A stretch of DNA of 64,000 nt from Onthophagus taurus. Taxonomy: Eukaryota > Arthropoda > Insecta > Coleoptera > Scarabaeidae. The stretch is taken from the NCBI RefSeq assembly GCF_036711975.1, contig NC_091971.1:10919501-10983500 (forward strand). The letters are read 5' to 3'. Positions 46,610-59,139 of this stretch are shown piece after piece. Numbering within the stretch: position 1 is the first letter of the stretch; each line of letters begins with the position of its first letter. The translations under genes and the position numbers were made by a program. Under the pieces are notes generated by a model, which saw nothing but the letters and a program-made list of their open reading frames with translations, was not told the origin of the DNA and did not search any database.

Positions 46610-46769
46610 TACATTTGTATTGAACTAAAAGTAGAACGCAACGGTGTGAATAGCTGTCAAAATTTGTGTGCATTAAAATTATTAATTTCAACAGTTTAAA
46701 GATTAAATTAAAACTTTTGATTACAACAGATATTCCCTTAATCCGTTATATTGAGGTTTTTTTGTATTT

Positions 46770-49700
46770 CTTTTTATAAGATAACACACTAGTCTCAAGA
46801 TTGAATCTGTATGGTTGAAATTCTTACGAAAAAAAGAATCCTAACAAATTTACGAACAACTTTACGATTGTTGGTCATAATTCATAACTTTACGAGCTTC
46901 TCTGTTGGTTGAACGTTCACAGCAATACGCGATTGTCTCTGCTTGTGCCTTGTATAATGGATTTGATGGTCTTCCCTGACAGGACGACTCGTAAATTATA
47001 TATTTATTGTTTCACGGTGTGAATTTAATTTTCAATTTTCTGTATATGTATTAATGCGACCGGAATAATTTCAGTTGATTTTCAATTAAATAAAGATATG
47101 TAGGGTGTATGTTATTTTCTCGGATCAAGTTAGAGAATTGCAATCCTGGTTTGTATGCCTTGTGTAATGCCATTACAAAGGAAAGTAATTAAAGTCGAAG
47201 GTGGTCAATCATTGGCGAACAATAAGTCCTTTCAGGTCGTCCCGTATCCGCGCTTCCATTTAAACACCCAAACCGTTCTCTTTTTGCCCTTTCGTCACAC
47301 AGAACGGTCTCCCAGGCGTCTCGTTAATTAACATTGACGTCGGAGGCTAAGAGCAATAATTGGCCTTCAATACCTCGGCTCCTACAATTTCGGTCGGCAT
47401 AACAGGCTTGTTATGGGTCGACTGATTGATACTGTTTCACTGTGGTTAAGAAAAACTTCCTCGCTTTATCTGGGATAAATTAAATTACGGTCTTATTAGT
47501 CGTTCCGCGTGTAAGTTTTCACCCTTTTCTTTCTTAGTAAATACACAGCTTCGAGCTCACCCATTGTTGTGTTAGATTGAAGCAAGAAGGGGAAAGAACG
47601 GAAACTCTCTGATGGGTAATCATTATACAGCGATTCTCAAAAAAAGCCAATCTATCGCTTGTCACTTGTCACCGGTTGTTTTTGGAGTGTGAGACCGTTT
47701 AAAATGCGCGCGAGAGAGAGATAAGCTGTTGCAGACAAAACATTGCATTGACGTCGTGGTAAGATTAATGACACGATTGTCCTCTAGAAACGCTGCTGGC
47801 AGGAAATTAGTTTCGACGAACAGAGTCGCCTCTTGCACGGACCATACATTGTCGAAATTATGCGGTGTAATGTACCTACAAAGTCCGCGAACCCATATGT
47901 GGCACACACAAGTCTTAAACAGCATCTCAAGATCATCTGTAAGTAAATTTACGCTACAACTTAAGATAACTCGCGATTCAAAGGTGCTGCGAAATGAAGT
48001 CATTCATCATATTCTTGATTTCAAATAGTTGTATGTACAAAAGTAAAACAATGTTGCCTTATTTTTATGATGTCTCAAGCTCATTGTTCAACAAAACAAA
48101 GTTGTAGACAATTCTTATTTACGACTCTATACAGAATAACTAAACGTATTATTTCGCAACATTTTCCGTGGACAACCAGTTGCAAAGTAGTCTTTTCTCA
48201 GAACAATACCGGCACTTCGCCCAATGACTAATTACATACCATTACGTGAACTCTCCTTATTGTTAGTTGTTTAACCATAAAATCCTTATTTTATGAAAAG
48301 CATAATCGCAACTCTTCTTCCGAGCAAAACGGCGGACGACTCAAGGTATTATCGCTTAATTATTCGCTTTGGATCCGGGCGTCTGCGCCTCACTCATAAT
48401 GCGGCAGCATAAATCTCGCGCCTCGTGCACTTGTATGGGCCCATAAATTATGAGCCTTAACTCTCTGCCGGGCGAGGAACATGTGTTGAATGACTTTCTT
48501 GCGAACGTCGTGCCATTTTACTCGCCAAACGTTTAGTGCAAGCATCGTTCGATGGATGTATTAATTAAAACCATTTGGTGGTGATCGATTGAGAAGTTAT
48601 TTAATGAATAGTTTCATTCGTGTAAACGTAATTACTTACATAAATACTAAGGTGTTGGTTTAAAGTCTAGGAGATTAATTAAAAAAAAGGATTGTTGAAA
48701 TTTGTAAAGGTTTCGTAAAGATGTGGTTGGGCGATTTAAAACAATTACAAAGCAAAATGCATTGCTAGAACGTACATACGGGTTAGGCGTAACCTGTAAT
48801 GAAAGGAAAAGCTTCGAAACAATTTTATTGCAAACAAAAGCGACAAGGAACGTTTTGACATGGATTGAGCCATACCCATCAATTTAGAAAATAAATTATT
48901 TCAATGGGCAACAATAACATTCTCGAAAAAGTACAAGGGCCCTCTCGGCCGTTGTTTATAGCGTAGATTAGTGCAGCTGAATACTTGATGACTGGTAAGA
49001 TTCCGGGCCCGTTCCTCGGCCTTTGTGAATGCTTTGTCCGCAAGATGAAAAGACTTCATTTGGCTCCTGTGCGGGCACAAAAGTCAAGCATTCCATTCCG
49101 ACATCTCGACTTCGATTTAATTGAAGTTAGCTACTGTGAGGAGAAGAACAACTTTCGAACAATTTGGGATTTCAATCATGCCACTCCACTATGAAGTCCA
49201 CTCCAAGTCATTCCATCCCTACTCTCTTTTTCTTTTCAAGTCTTTTCCTTCTTTACTTCTATTCCGAAAATGCTACAATCGACTGTTCCATTCACCTAAA
49301 AACCATCTTTACTTTTAACCCTTTTGTTACACTCCCCACAACTCAATAATTAAAGTACCAGGATTCAATTTTAAAATTGTTATATCAAACGGCTAAATCG
49401 CGATAACAATAATATCTTGTAATATGAACAGTTACACAGAAAGTTTAACCAAAGAATAGACGTTGCGTGGGCCACGCTCGTGTTAAAAGCAATGTTTATC
49501 GGTCTTTCTTTAATTATATTTTAGATGCAATCAGTGTCAGGGCCCTCCGAGGCCGGACGCACAATATGGCCGTCGTGATTGCTTCTTAATCCGTAAAGCT
49601 ACGGCACCGAGCGCGCAATGAATACCAAAAGGCGCATTTTGAATAGATACACCGGTAGATTAATGCGACAGTATGGGAAACGGATAATTCAATATTTATC

Positions 49701-50158
49701 TGATATAATGGCACATTGTTAAACTTCGATGTTCGTATTCAATGTCTTCAGTTATCTTTTTCACCTCATTTTGAACTTCTATGGAATTACAAATATCACA
49801 ATTAATAGTTATTTGTATATCAAGATTGTTAACTTTAATATTTTTGACGTGTTAATTTTTTTGTACTTAGAAAAATTTTAATGATTTGGTTTATGACATT
49901 TAAGAGAGGAAAATAATAGTATAAAAAGAAAGTGTTCATCAAAGAGAAGCCTCATTAATTGATAAAGGATTCTAGACTTTCTAAAACAGATGTTTTCATC
50001 CAGGAATTAATCGTACCCAAATATTATTATATTATAAAGAAAATATTACAATTTTGTCTGTTAAATTAAAGCACTTGAGATATACTACTCATAGATATTA
50101 ATTAACTTTTACACTCTCGTAATCTCAATACTCCAGATAACTGTGGCTCAGGCTAACA
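46770..50158. other. Long intergenic stretch, no gene recognised
   Basis: Bases 47150-48030, 48300-48600 and 48940-49700 are GC-richer and repeat-free, the remainder AT-rich. Frames on opposite strands at 47662-48028 overlap each other and show no domain. By position this could be distal regulatory DNA of the SoxB genes, or unrelated. Confidence 0.35.
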
Positions 50159-50159
50159 A

Positions 50160-50850
50160 ATAGATGGTTACAAAGCAAGGAAATCAGCTAAAGTCATTCT
50201 ATACAAGCTGGTGGGTAAAGCATCTAGATGCCTTAGTGAGGAGGAGATTTTGTACATTGAATGGACATTTAACAACACAATACCATAATCTCTGGAAAGA
50301 AGAAATCTGTCATCGTCATGTATGGGCAGGTACTGCAATTGCTTTGCTGGTAAAAATATTTATCATTGACATACGAAATTGACAACCTTCTAAAGAAAGG
50401 CTGTATGTCATTTAACTTCGTCAGCTAAGCAAGTCGCCAGGCGCTGATTACCGTTAACACGAATTCAGATCTGGTTATTAGTTGATAGAGAACATTAACG
50501 AGTTGGAAAAAGAATGGTCAAGAATCATAGCTGGACTGCAGACTCAATCTACACTAAACCAATGCTTCTGTAAAAAATTTACGTTAAATACATGGGTGCA
50601 ATCGACTATGATGTATTGGAACTGTAAAATACTTAGGTATAGAATGGTTTCTAGCTAGGAGTTCAATAGTTTTTATTGATTAACGTAGAAATGAGGAACG
50701 TTTTTTACAATATAGGAACTGTAGAAAATTCTTGGCAAAATCTTGGTTAAGGATTTGATGGTAATGGTCTGGGCTACTAGGGTGAAAATGCAGACACTGA
50801 CGCTGATAATTTGCTTTAAGGTGTTGCGAAGTTTATGCGATAAAAATTGG
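50160..50850 (+). pseudogene. Possible non-LTR retrotransposon remnant
   Basis: In changing frames I read YIEWTFNNTI (cf. AFNNT of R1/Jockey RT) near 50250, KYLGIEW-like near 50630 and VVWATRVKMQT-like near 50770, which are loosely like the RT-to-RNase H region of those elements. The match is weak and could be chance. Confidence 0.3.
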
Positions 50851-51232
50851 GAGTGGAACCCCTCTAATTTTATGTAACTGTGGTTAAACCAATAATTACT
50901 TAAGATGCTGAAACCAGTATAGGAAAGCTTTTCAAGTGTCAGGTATCAGCAAACCTTTACGTACAGAACGGGTTGTTAAATTAGCAATTGCAAGTGCAAT
51001 GGGAATCTCATCTGCTTTTACACATAGAAAAAGAGACTGTAACAGCTATAGATTTGATCAGTATGTCTCATCTTCTGATCTGTCCAATGTTAGGTATCCT
51101 AAAGGCTTTATTAGAACTAGTGATGTTGTATTAATACAATTGTATTACTAATCTCCTTGATTTGCTCGATCTTCGCCTAAATACTGAATGTTTAAAAAGT
51201 AATGGTCTTTATAAATACTACACTGCCTTTAA

Positions 51233-51675
51233 ACCCAACCCAACCTATCAAAACCCAACTCAACCAAACTCAACCCAACCCAACCAAACCCTTTTAGAAA
51301 AGGAATTTCCCAACCCAACCTATCCCTATCCAACCAAACTCAACCCAACAAGCCACTCGCCAAGAGCTGACTAGCATTAAAACGGCTTTACTTCTGGAAT
51401 TAACTTTTAATCGCAAAGCTTCTTGTTTTTAGATGTTGTGATGTCAATAAATCTTTTACATTGTCTCATACCAGGAGAATTGGTGCAGAGTAGACTGAGT
51501 ATACACTTTGACTAAGTGCACTTTGACAGATTTATTGACATCACAACATTTAACAACAAGAAGCTTTGTGATTAAAACTTAATTCTAGAGGTAAAGCCAT
51601 TTTAATGGTAATCAGCTCTTTACGAGTGGCTTGTCGGGTTGGATTTGGTTAAGTTGGGTTGGGTTGGGTAGGTAT
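51233..51675. repeat. Palindrome capped by CCCAA arrays
   Basis: The arms at about 51330-51465 and 51525-51660 pair (CTTCTTG...GATGTTGTGATGTCAATAAAT and its complement, GCCACTCG / CGAGTGGC). The outer flanks are ACCCAACCCAACC on the left and GGTTGGGTTGGGTTGGG on the right, so the telomere-like pentamers themselves form the outer part of the fold. Confidence 0.75.
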
Positions 51676-51805
51676 ACCTTTAGAACTTAGACAGCTTAGA
51701 TTTGAAGTCAACATTTTAATGGGAATCTTTACGTCAATACATTGGGATGATGCAGTGTAGAACTTAAGGGTAAAGTTGTCTCCAAGTTCATCATATTAAG
51801 GGAAT

Positions 51806-51952
51806 TAAGAAAATTGTAATAATATAAATATGTAGTTTCAATTTATTTGATAGGTTTCAGTGCTACATAATGTTTCATGCTGCATTATATAGCACTGAAA
51901 CCTTTCAAATAAATTGAAACTACATCATATTTATATTATTACAATTTTCTTA
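51806..51952. repeat. 147-bp near-perfect hairpin
   Basis: The arms read TAAGAAAATTGTAATAATAT and the complement ending TTTTCTTA, pairing almost without mismatch to a small ATAATG...CATTAT loop. There is an AGTGTAGAACTT phrase shortly before it (51752) and directly after it (51954). It is non-coding and MITE-like. Confidence 0.8.
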
Positions 51953-51959
51953 GTGTAGA

Positions 51960-54286
51960 ACTTGTTTTATGCAAAGTTCCAGCGTCTTTTTATATCAAGG
52001 TCGATGATGTCAGAATCTCTATACTTGGGATGCAATTTATATCCCCTGATAATTTGAAAAATATTTGAGTTGTCCTTGATTCTCTTGGCATCTTTAAGAT
52101 AATAATGCTGCGCAATGAAATGTGATGTTATCGATCGATTATATAAAAATTAAAAAATTAATAAATTCCTTACAAAGTGATACAAAAATTTTTCTCCCAT
52201 TATAGTTTTTTTAATCCTTTTAGTGATTGTTATATAATTAAATCAGTAAATGTGTTGTAGGAGAGCGTTTCTATGGGTAGAAAGATTTTTAGGGGCGTCA
52301 TAATTCGCGGATTAAATTAAATCTCGCCCATTGTAATATTAAAACATGTTTGTGCTATTGTGGTTATTGTTGCGGGCTATAACCCCGTCCTTTATCAGTT
52401 CTGCACGTCTCTGGGGCGCTTTGTTTTGCCTGGTCCTGGCGCGCAAATAAAACGTATGAATAATCACGAGTGAGTTATGGCGCATTACGCATTATGCACC
52501 GATTTGTTATGAATAATATTTTATTGTGTCGGTATTCATTACCCGAATGACCGATGAATACATTTACCTTGTTTATGGGGTCCTGTTTTATAAACGCGGT
52601 GCCCGGCGCTGATTAAAATATAAATAGGCATCATCGGGATGTGATGGGAATGCGAGGTGCTTTATGTTACCTACCGCGGTTTTACCGTTAACACTTGATT
52701 TATCGCGCCCGGTAGGTAAATTTTGTTGCAACTTGTAAGTACAAGTGGCGGGTTAATGTAACAGACTCGTTCATTCAACTGGGTGAAAGATTTTACAACA
52801 ATAGCATAACCATAACAAAACTCTTTATAATTTTATTGGATGATTTTTTTTTTCGTTTATAAGGGTGAACAATTTTGAATCAAAATATACGCATATTAGT
52901 TTATATTAAGAAAACCAGTAAAAGCCAGGTGTAAAGTATTTACGATTAGAATGTGCCCTTTTTAAAATAAAACTAGAATTGAAATGAATCTGACCATAAC
53001 TTGACCATAATAGCCGTCTTTATTAACTCCATATGTTGACGTCACAATTTAAGTGAAAAGCGACGTTTAATAAATTTTGTAACGCACTTCAAATTCTCGT
53101 CACCCGGGGCTACTCCTGGAGCATTTGAATATAAATGCACCCCAGAGCTCCGGTCATATGTTAGCTGTTAATTTCGAAGGGTGTGCGTGCGTATGTGGCT
53201 GCTCCCCACTCGAGATCGTCTAGAGAGCAGACCGTGCGTCGCTTAATCAATTCACATTCACATTGTATTAATCATATTAGGCCGAAATAAGAGGGGTTGC
53301 CGCAAAAAAAATTTAACGAAAATTTAATACTCCATTTAAAAAAAAACCAACATCATAGGTTTCAAACTGACAATCCTCCACCGTGAAAATTACATTGTTT
53401 GCAATAATTTAAGCGTTTCGATTTTCTATTTCGGTATTCTTAAAATACTTTGAGGCGTAGCAAAATGAAAACAGTGGTGAAGTCAAATGCGTCTATGTTT
53501 ACGGAAATTATCTTGTTAAACCTCTGCCTCTGTTCTTTTTTGTATAAAAGAACTCGGGTCAGTTACAGTTAATTCCTTATCAATACATCACAGCGTGCTT
53601 TTAACCATTTTCTTTCCAAAACGAGAATAACTAATAAGTTACGCTTTGGGCAATTGTCAATTTCTTTTGACTCCAAAACACCGTAGTTACCAAAAATAGG
53701 CGTAGAGATCGTATCAGTTTTTGGATTAGGTGTAGAACAAATCGAACTTGAACAGGCACCAAACCGTCGTACAAGGTGGGATTTGTTTGGCCAAAAATGT
53801 AGATTAGTATCTTATTTCTTATCGAAAAGCATGGCACAATCGTAACCTAATCGGCGGATCAGGCATTTAACTTTCATTGTCAGAATGTACAATGAGTGTT
53901 TGTAGAGTAGCGCAGCACATCTGGCCTTAATACTGGATATTTGGTTTACAGAGAGGGGTATGTGGTGCTTTTGTGCGGGGGTACGGCCGAGGCAAATCGG
54001 CCGTGAATCAATAGATCCCCGTGATAGATAACATTTCACACACACTTGAGTCCAAACCGACGATTGTTTGTGTTAGCAGCGGAGGGGGTTGGTGATTTAA
54101 TTTTATTTTCACACACTGCATACAACCAGTTTCAGCGGGGGGTTACATCAACCGAGTGGAGAGTGATTGGTGTTTACACAATGCGAATTATGGTCGTTTA
54201 CGATTACGATAGTATCTCAAATCGGTTAGGTGCTTGTTTTCTAACCCAAGCTTTTATTGATGAAATTTTTTGAAAGACACTCTTAT
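51960..54286. other. Intergenic, no gene recognised
   Basis: Bases 52260-52760, 53080-53290 and 53940-54250 are GC-richer and repeat-free. Elsewhere AT-rich. Frames on both strands at 53631-54273 overlap and have no recognisable product. Confidence 0.35.
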
Positions 54287-54700
54287 TTACAGTCTAATGA
54301 CCATTTGGCCCAAATATTCACTCTGCTGGAGGTATCTGAAATTAAGAAAAAGCAATATATTACTATAAGAAAAATTAATGCAGCTAATATTTACAAATTC
54401 CGACAAATCTTGGAGGGCGTACATTGGTGTGAAATGGCATTGCTGCTTCCACACTCGTTTTTTCATGACCTTACTATCCCCACCACTTAAAGAAATTAAG
54501 AATCGTTTGGATGTGTTATATACTATCAATAGAGGGAACATAGTGATGAACAATAGAGTGAAGTAGATCTGAACTTCTTCGTTTCCAGCCATCAAATCAA
54601 TATGTTCAAAATCACTTAATATGTTCCCACTAGCTATGTCATCAAAATCTTCATCATAGTCATCAGTTTCTATTATTCTCCATAATTTTTCATTAGTCAC
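54287..54700 (-). pseudogene. Acidic ORF related to half of the 57-58 kb tandem monomer
   Basis: A 137-codon frame from an ATG at 54700. The first 42 residues (DDYDEDFDDIASGNILSDFE, then LMAGNEE) match at protein level the minus-strand reading of every monomer in 57420-58310. Coding similarity survives even where the DNA differs, suggesting an ancestral protein-coding segment, perhaps a transposase N-terminus. The rest of the frame is unrecognised. This is not a called gene. Confidence 0.35.
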
Positions 54701-54701
54701 C

Positions 54702-57123
54702 CCTCTAACACTATACTAAACTGAAAATTGCTATGCAATTACTGATCTTCTAGGTTCCTCAACAAGAAACTCATTTTTTGTTGTTTTTTAGTAATAACGT
54801 ACATTATACGTACAAATATTGACATATTTTGATCATAAATGAGGTTGCTTAATACGTAACAACTCTTAAAATTTAACTGATGTCAATTAATTTTAATTAA
54901 AGAAATATATATACAACAAATACATAACACCTTTATAGATGTTATATTCAAATGGTGATTTAAGATAATGATAAAAGAAAAAATGAAGAATACAATTGTA
55001 AAAGAATAAGAAGAAACATAAGATATTGCTTCATCACTGTTCTTTTGCACGTGTTGGAGCTCAACGGGATCCTCTGGTGGCGGCGCGGTGCACACGGTAG
55101 CAATTCCAGCCGCCGCATGGGGCCACCATTGTCTACGGACCATTTCGACCCGATATCATCATCCTCACTAATTGCCGCATATTATATTTTCAATTAACAC
55201 CATGACATTTGTATTTTTACAATACTCGTCCCGATATTGCCTCCAGATAGGATTCTCCGTGCCTGTGTTATTTTGTAACAGACAAAAGTTAGTCCGCGCT
55301 AATCAACGCGGCCATTCTCTTTCCAAACTCAATCATCAAAAAAAATTTTAAAGGATGATTTTGAAAAGCGTGTTAAGAAAGTTTAGAAAATGAGGGTTCA
55401 ATAAAATTGTTAACTAACTGTTTGTGTTGTTCGCATTTTTTTTCTGAATTTAAAGGTAAAAATTGTTGTAAAAGATCATAAAGTACCCCTAATAAAAATG
55501 TACAAATGGTAGCACAATTCAGGAAAGTCCAGGTGAAAGAGGTACTAAACGACCTTTTCTTTTTATGATGCCGACAGTTTATGACACGGTGTCTTAAGAA
55601 AAATAACCTGAAATACTTTGAACCGTTTTATGGTCCGAAAAATGTTATGACCCGTTTTGTACGGGATAGAGCAAATTGAAACTTTCACAGTTAAATATGT
55701 CGCAGTGCACAATGGGTTTTATTAGCTTCGAACGGTGGCTTGGTGCCAGACCTTTCCAAGAAACAATTGTTGAAAAATAAAACCGGAAAATGTTTTGGCA
55801 ACATGTTTCGTCCTTCGACTTACCTTCTCAGAAAAAAAACTATAAAAAGAAAAGAATTGTTCTATTCAATGAGATATTGTAAACTATCAAAGAATAGAAA
55901 AATAAAAACCACTTACGTCATCATTCGAGTTCTCAATATCGACACAACCATATTTCTATCCTAAACCTTTTTTATGAATTGAGTAAATCAATGCGGCTCC
56001 TCTCAAGCGTGGAGTATAATATCAATTTAGCTTCGGACAACAAAGCTTGCCGAAAGCTTAAGTGCTTCGGCCTCAGTAGCTTTCACAGGCGCGTAGCTAT
56101 TAATAATTTGTATTTCTATAGGTCCGAAATCATTTTTCACACACGTTTGTGACATAATACTTCCTATATTATACCAGTCGGACCCTTGAATCCCCTAGAA
56201 AAAGCGCAATGGACCCAACATCCTGTTGTACCGATATTGTGCAAATATTGCCGATTATTTACCGGGGACCATGGAAATTATGAAAGGGGCACAAAGCTGC
56301 CGAAAAATGCAATAGTTCTCGGTTTGTTGTGCGCATTGTATCTTTATGCAATTGTTAAAGCGTATTCTTGTTTGGATACAATACACAGAATACAAGTAAA
56401 ATAGGATTATTTTTAATTTTTACAAATTATTTAAAATTAAATTATTTTATTAAACTAAATTTAACTGAGTAGATTTTAAATAGACAGTCTTGATGTATTA
56501 ATTAAAAAAATTTCAATAAACTCTCTGGTTTGGAATTCAATTACTATTTACTTTGAATATTTTAATTGCCAAAGCAAAATTTTCGAATAGCATAAAAATA
56601 CGAGTTTTCTTTGGCACTTTCCTTTACATTAACGCGACCGCCGCCGTTTGCGCGAGAAATCCAATGGTGTTTTCCTGAAAATTTCCACGTGGCCTCCTCC
56701 TAGGTTTTCAATTGGTTTATTCGCACCCACTTGAAACGGCGCTAACGAGAAAATTAAAAGCAAATTGCTTCCTTATGTCCGACAAAGGGTTTTCGCCCCG
56801 TGGTATGTCGGGTGCAAATTAGAAATAAAGCTGTTTTCCTTTTTCTTCCCTCGTTAATTAATGAGTGGCGAACCGCCACCTTTGCACTATACCAATTAAC
56901 TTTACTCCCTTTGAGATTTTTCCCCTTCGGACTAACTACTAAAATGCGGCTAAATGCTTTTAACGCTTCAAACAAAATTAATTCATCTAGTACCTAGTGG
57001 TTTAATCTTTAGTACCTTAATACGCATTCACTTCATATGTAAATAAAAAAAAGCACAAAAAATAAGGTAGTAAAAAGAATCATATGTCAAAGATTTTACA
57101 TATTTTCAATCAATCAGGTGTGT
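54702..57123. other. Intergenic, no gene recognised
   Basis: Bases 55050-55330 and 56600-56990 are GC-richer and repeat-free. The 56754-56997 frames on opposite strands overlap each other without a domain. Everything else is AT-rich. Confidence 0.35.
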
Positions 57124-57210
57124 GAAGTTAGATCTACAAGATATCCTGGTAAGTTGCGAAGTGGAATCTCTATTCACCAGAGGTTGGTCTTCGCCACAAA
57201 CTCATCCTGA

Positions 57211-58560
57211 TTAGTAGAGTACCTATCATCGATATATTTTAATTGAATACGAAGGGGCAGCCACCTCTGTCACCTGTGATAGCCAATTTTTATGTGAAGC
57301 TGTTTGAAAAGGAAGCATTAAGGAAGAGTCCGTGGAAACCGAATCAACTAGGTTGATACTTACGTGATCTGGCAACAAAAGAGTGACTCCGAGAATTTAC
57401 ACAACATAATCACTTTCATGAATTGACCTTCTTCGTTTCCAGCCATCAAATCAATATCTTCAAAATCACTTAATATGTTTCCACCAGCTATGTCATCAAA
57501 ATCTTCATCATAGTCATCAGCTTCTATTATTCATAATAATTTTTCATTAGTCACCCTTTTAACACTATTCCAGTTAGTCCTGAGTATGTTTCAGGATTAG
57601 TAGAGTACCTATCATCGATATATTTTAATTGAATACGAAGGGGCACCCACCTCTGGCACCTGTGATAGTCAATTTTTATGTGGAGCTGTTTGAAAAGGAA
57701 GCGTTAATGAAGAGTCCGTGGAAACCGAATCAACTAGGTTGATACTTACGTGATCTGGCAACAAAAGAGTGACTCCGAGAATTTACACAATATAATCACT
57801 TTCATGAATTGACCTTCTTCGTTTCCAGCCATCAAATCAATATCTTCAAAATCACTTAATATGTTTCCACCAGCTATGTCATCAAAATCTTCATCATAGT
57901 CATCAGCTTCTATTATTCATAATAATTTTTCATTAGTCACCCTTTTAACACTATTCCAGTTAGTCCTGAGTATGTCTCAGGATTAGTAGAGTACCTATCA
58001 TCGATATATTTTAATTGAATACGAAGGGGCAGCCACCTCTGTCACCTGTGATAGCCAATTTTTATGTGGAGCTGTTTGAAAAGGAAGCGTTAAGGAAGAG
58101 TCCGTGGAAACCGAATCAACTAGGTTGACACTTACGTGATCTAGCAACAAAAGAGTGACTCCGAGAATTTACACAACATAATCACTTTCATGAATTGACC
58201 TTCTTCGTTTCCAGCCATCAAATCAATATCTTCAAAATCACTTAATATGTTTCCACCAGCTATGTCATCATAGTCATCAGCTTCTATTATTCATAATAAT
58301 TTTTCATTAGTCACCCTTTTAACACTATTCCAGTTAGTCCTGAGTATGTTTCAGGATTAGTAGAGTACCTACCATCGATATATTTTAATTGGAAGGGAGA
58401 ATTTTATGAGCAATACGAAGGGGCAGCCATGGGATCACCTTTGTGACCTGTGATAGCAAATTTTTATATGGAGCTGTTTGAAAAGGAAGCCTTAAGGAAG
58501 AGTCCGTGGAAACGGAAGCAACTTGGATGACACTTACGTGATCTGGCAACAAAACACTCC
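57211..58560. repeat. Chimeric tandem array, 386-bp period, ~3.5 copies
   Basis: The phrase TTAGTAGAGTACCTA begins at 57211, 57597, 57983 and 58357, giving periods of 386, 386 and 374. The third monomer has a 12-15-bp deletion in its TCATCAAAATCTTCATCATAG region. Each monomer joins a Penelope RT piece to a second piece (GAATTGACC...CATTAGTCACCC) that also occurs alone at 54567-54705. The fourth copy is partial and continues into the rest of the Penelope element. Confidence 0.9.
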
Positions 58561-58564
58561 ATAA

Positions 58565-59080
58565 ATATACCATGGAAATGGAATCAAATACAAACAGGTA
58601 CCTGCAAACTTTATCCCATCACCATCCAGAACAGAAGAAATCCGTGATTCAAACCTTATTCCAGCGTGCAGAAAGTATATGCGACAAAGAGAACTTAAAT
58701 ATAGAAGAAAGATTCCTACAAGATGTACTGCAGAAGACTACGATGGTACTATACCAGCCGGTTTTATCTGCCTGTCTTATATTTCAGGTGTGATGGAGCG
58801 AATTGCGAGATGCTTGAAGAAGAATGATATCACCAGCAACATACAGAAAGCTCTTTCAAGATAAACTAAAACCATTAAAGAAGCAGGAGTCTATCGGCTA
58901 TTCAGTTGCGAGAAATATTATGTTAGCCAAAGTGGATGAATCATCGAGTACCGCATCAAGGAAAATTATAAGGATTGGCGACTGAATAGAATCCAACAAT
59001 CTGCAGTCGCAGAGGATTGCCACAAAAGAGGACACACCATAGAGTTGGGCAAAACCAAACACTTTTTAAAAAGACGCAAG
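58565..59080 (+). pseudogene. Penelope-like element C-terminus with GIY-YIG domain
   Basis: After the RT thumb, the frame reads GVMERIARCLKKNDI (58788-58835), then after a stop TIKEAGVYRLFSCEKYYVSQSG, RIKENYKDW and SAVAEDCHKRGHTIELGKTK (58870-59060). GVYR and YYV are the paired motifs of GIY-YIG nucleases, and the later Arg and His-rich H-x-I are the expected catalytic neighbours. PLEs use this nuclease for insertion. It has stop codons (after the Gly of SQSG and before TIKEA), so it is dead. Confidence 0.8.
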
Positions 59081-59135
59081 GCTTAACCCGAAAGTTTCTA
59101 GGTCAAGTGTTAATTCTTGTGATAGTGATAGATAT
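59081..59135. repeat. Degenerate half of the TCTAG palindrome
   Basis: GGCTTAACCCGAAAGTTTCTAG followed by a GTCAAGTGTTAATTC-like stretch matches the right arm of the palindrome (GGCTAAACCCGAATGTTTCT). Only one arm remains, next to the Penelope-like element's end. Confidence 0.5.
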
Positions 59136-59139
59136 AATA

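Larger units (their letters stand above)
45132..46764. mobile_element. Pogo/Tigger-like element, copy C, hosting two other elements
   Basis: The left end CAGTCAAATCTCGTTAGAAC follows TA (45130-45131). The right end TCCGTTATATTGAGG...TTTG precedes TA (46765-46766). This is the same family ends as copies A and B, but with more mismatches. Inside are two separate TA-flanked mariner-type elements (45210-45869 and 45913-46609), which make up most of its length. Confidence 0.6.
57125..59080 (+). mobile_element. Penelope-like retroelement with amplified RT segment
   Basis: A decayed Penelope-like element. An RT block LVS-E-VESLFT (about 57148-57180; family form LVSFDVVSLFT) is followed by the tandem array. 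The last array copy preserves GAAMGSPL and SPVIANFYMELFEKEAL in adjacent frames (58420-58490), the conserved Penelope AMGSPLSPVIANFYME motif. Downstream DTYVIWQQ (58529-58552) corresponds to VDDTFVIW, and MEMESNTNRYLQTLSHHHPEQKK (58572-58640) to the RT thumb. A GIY-YIG-like domain follows at 58865-59075. Stops and frameshifts are frequent. Monomers 1-3 lack part of the AMGSPL motif. Confidence 0.85.

Noticed and set aside
47662-48028. Overlapping frames of about 100 codons on both strands
   Set aside because: Mutually overlapping, no domain and no splice evidence.
57211-58560. CRISPR-like array
   Set aside because: Repeats are 386 bp long without spacers and carry RT sequence; the genome is eukaryotic.
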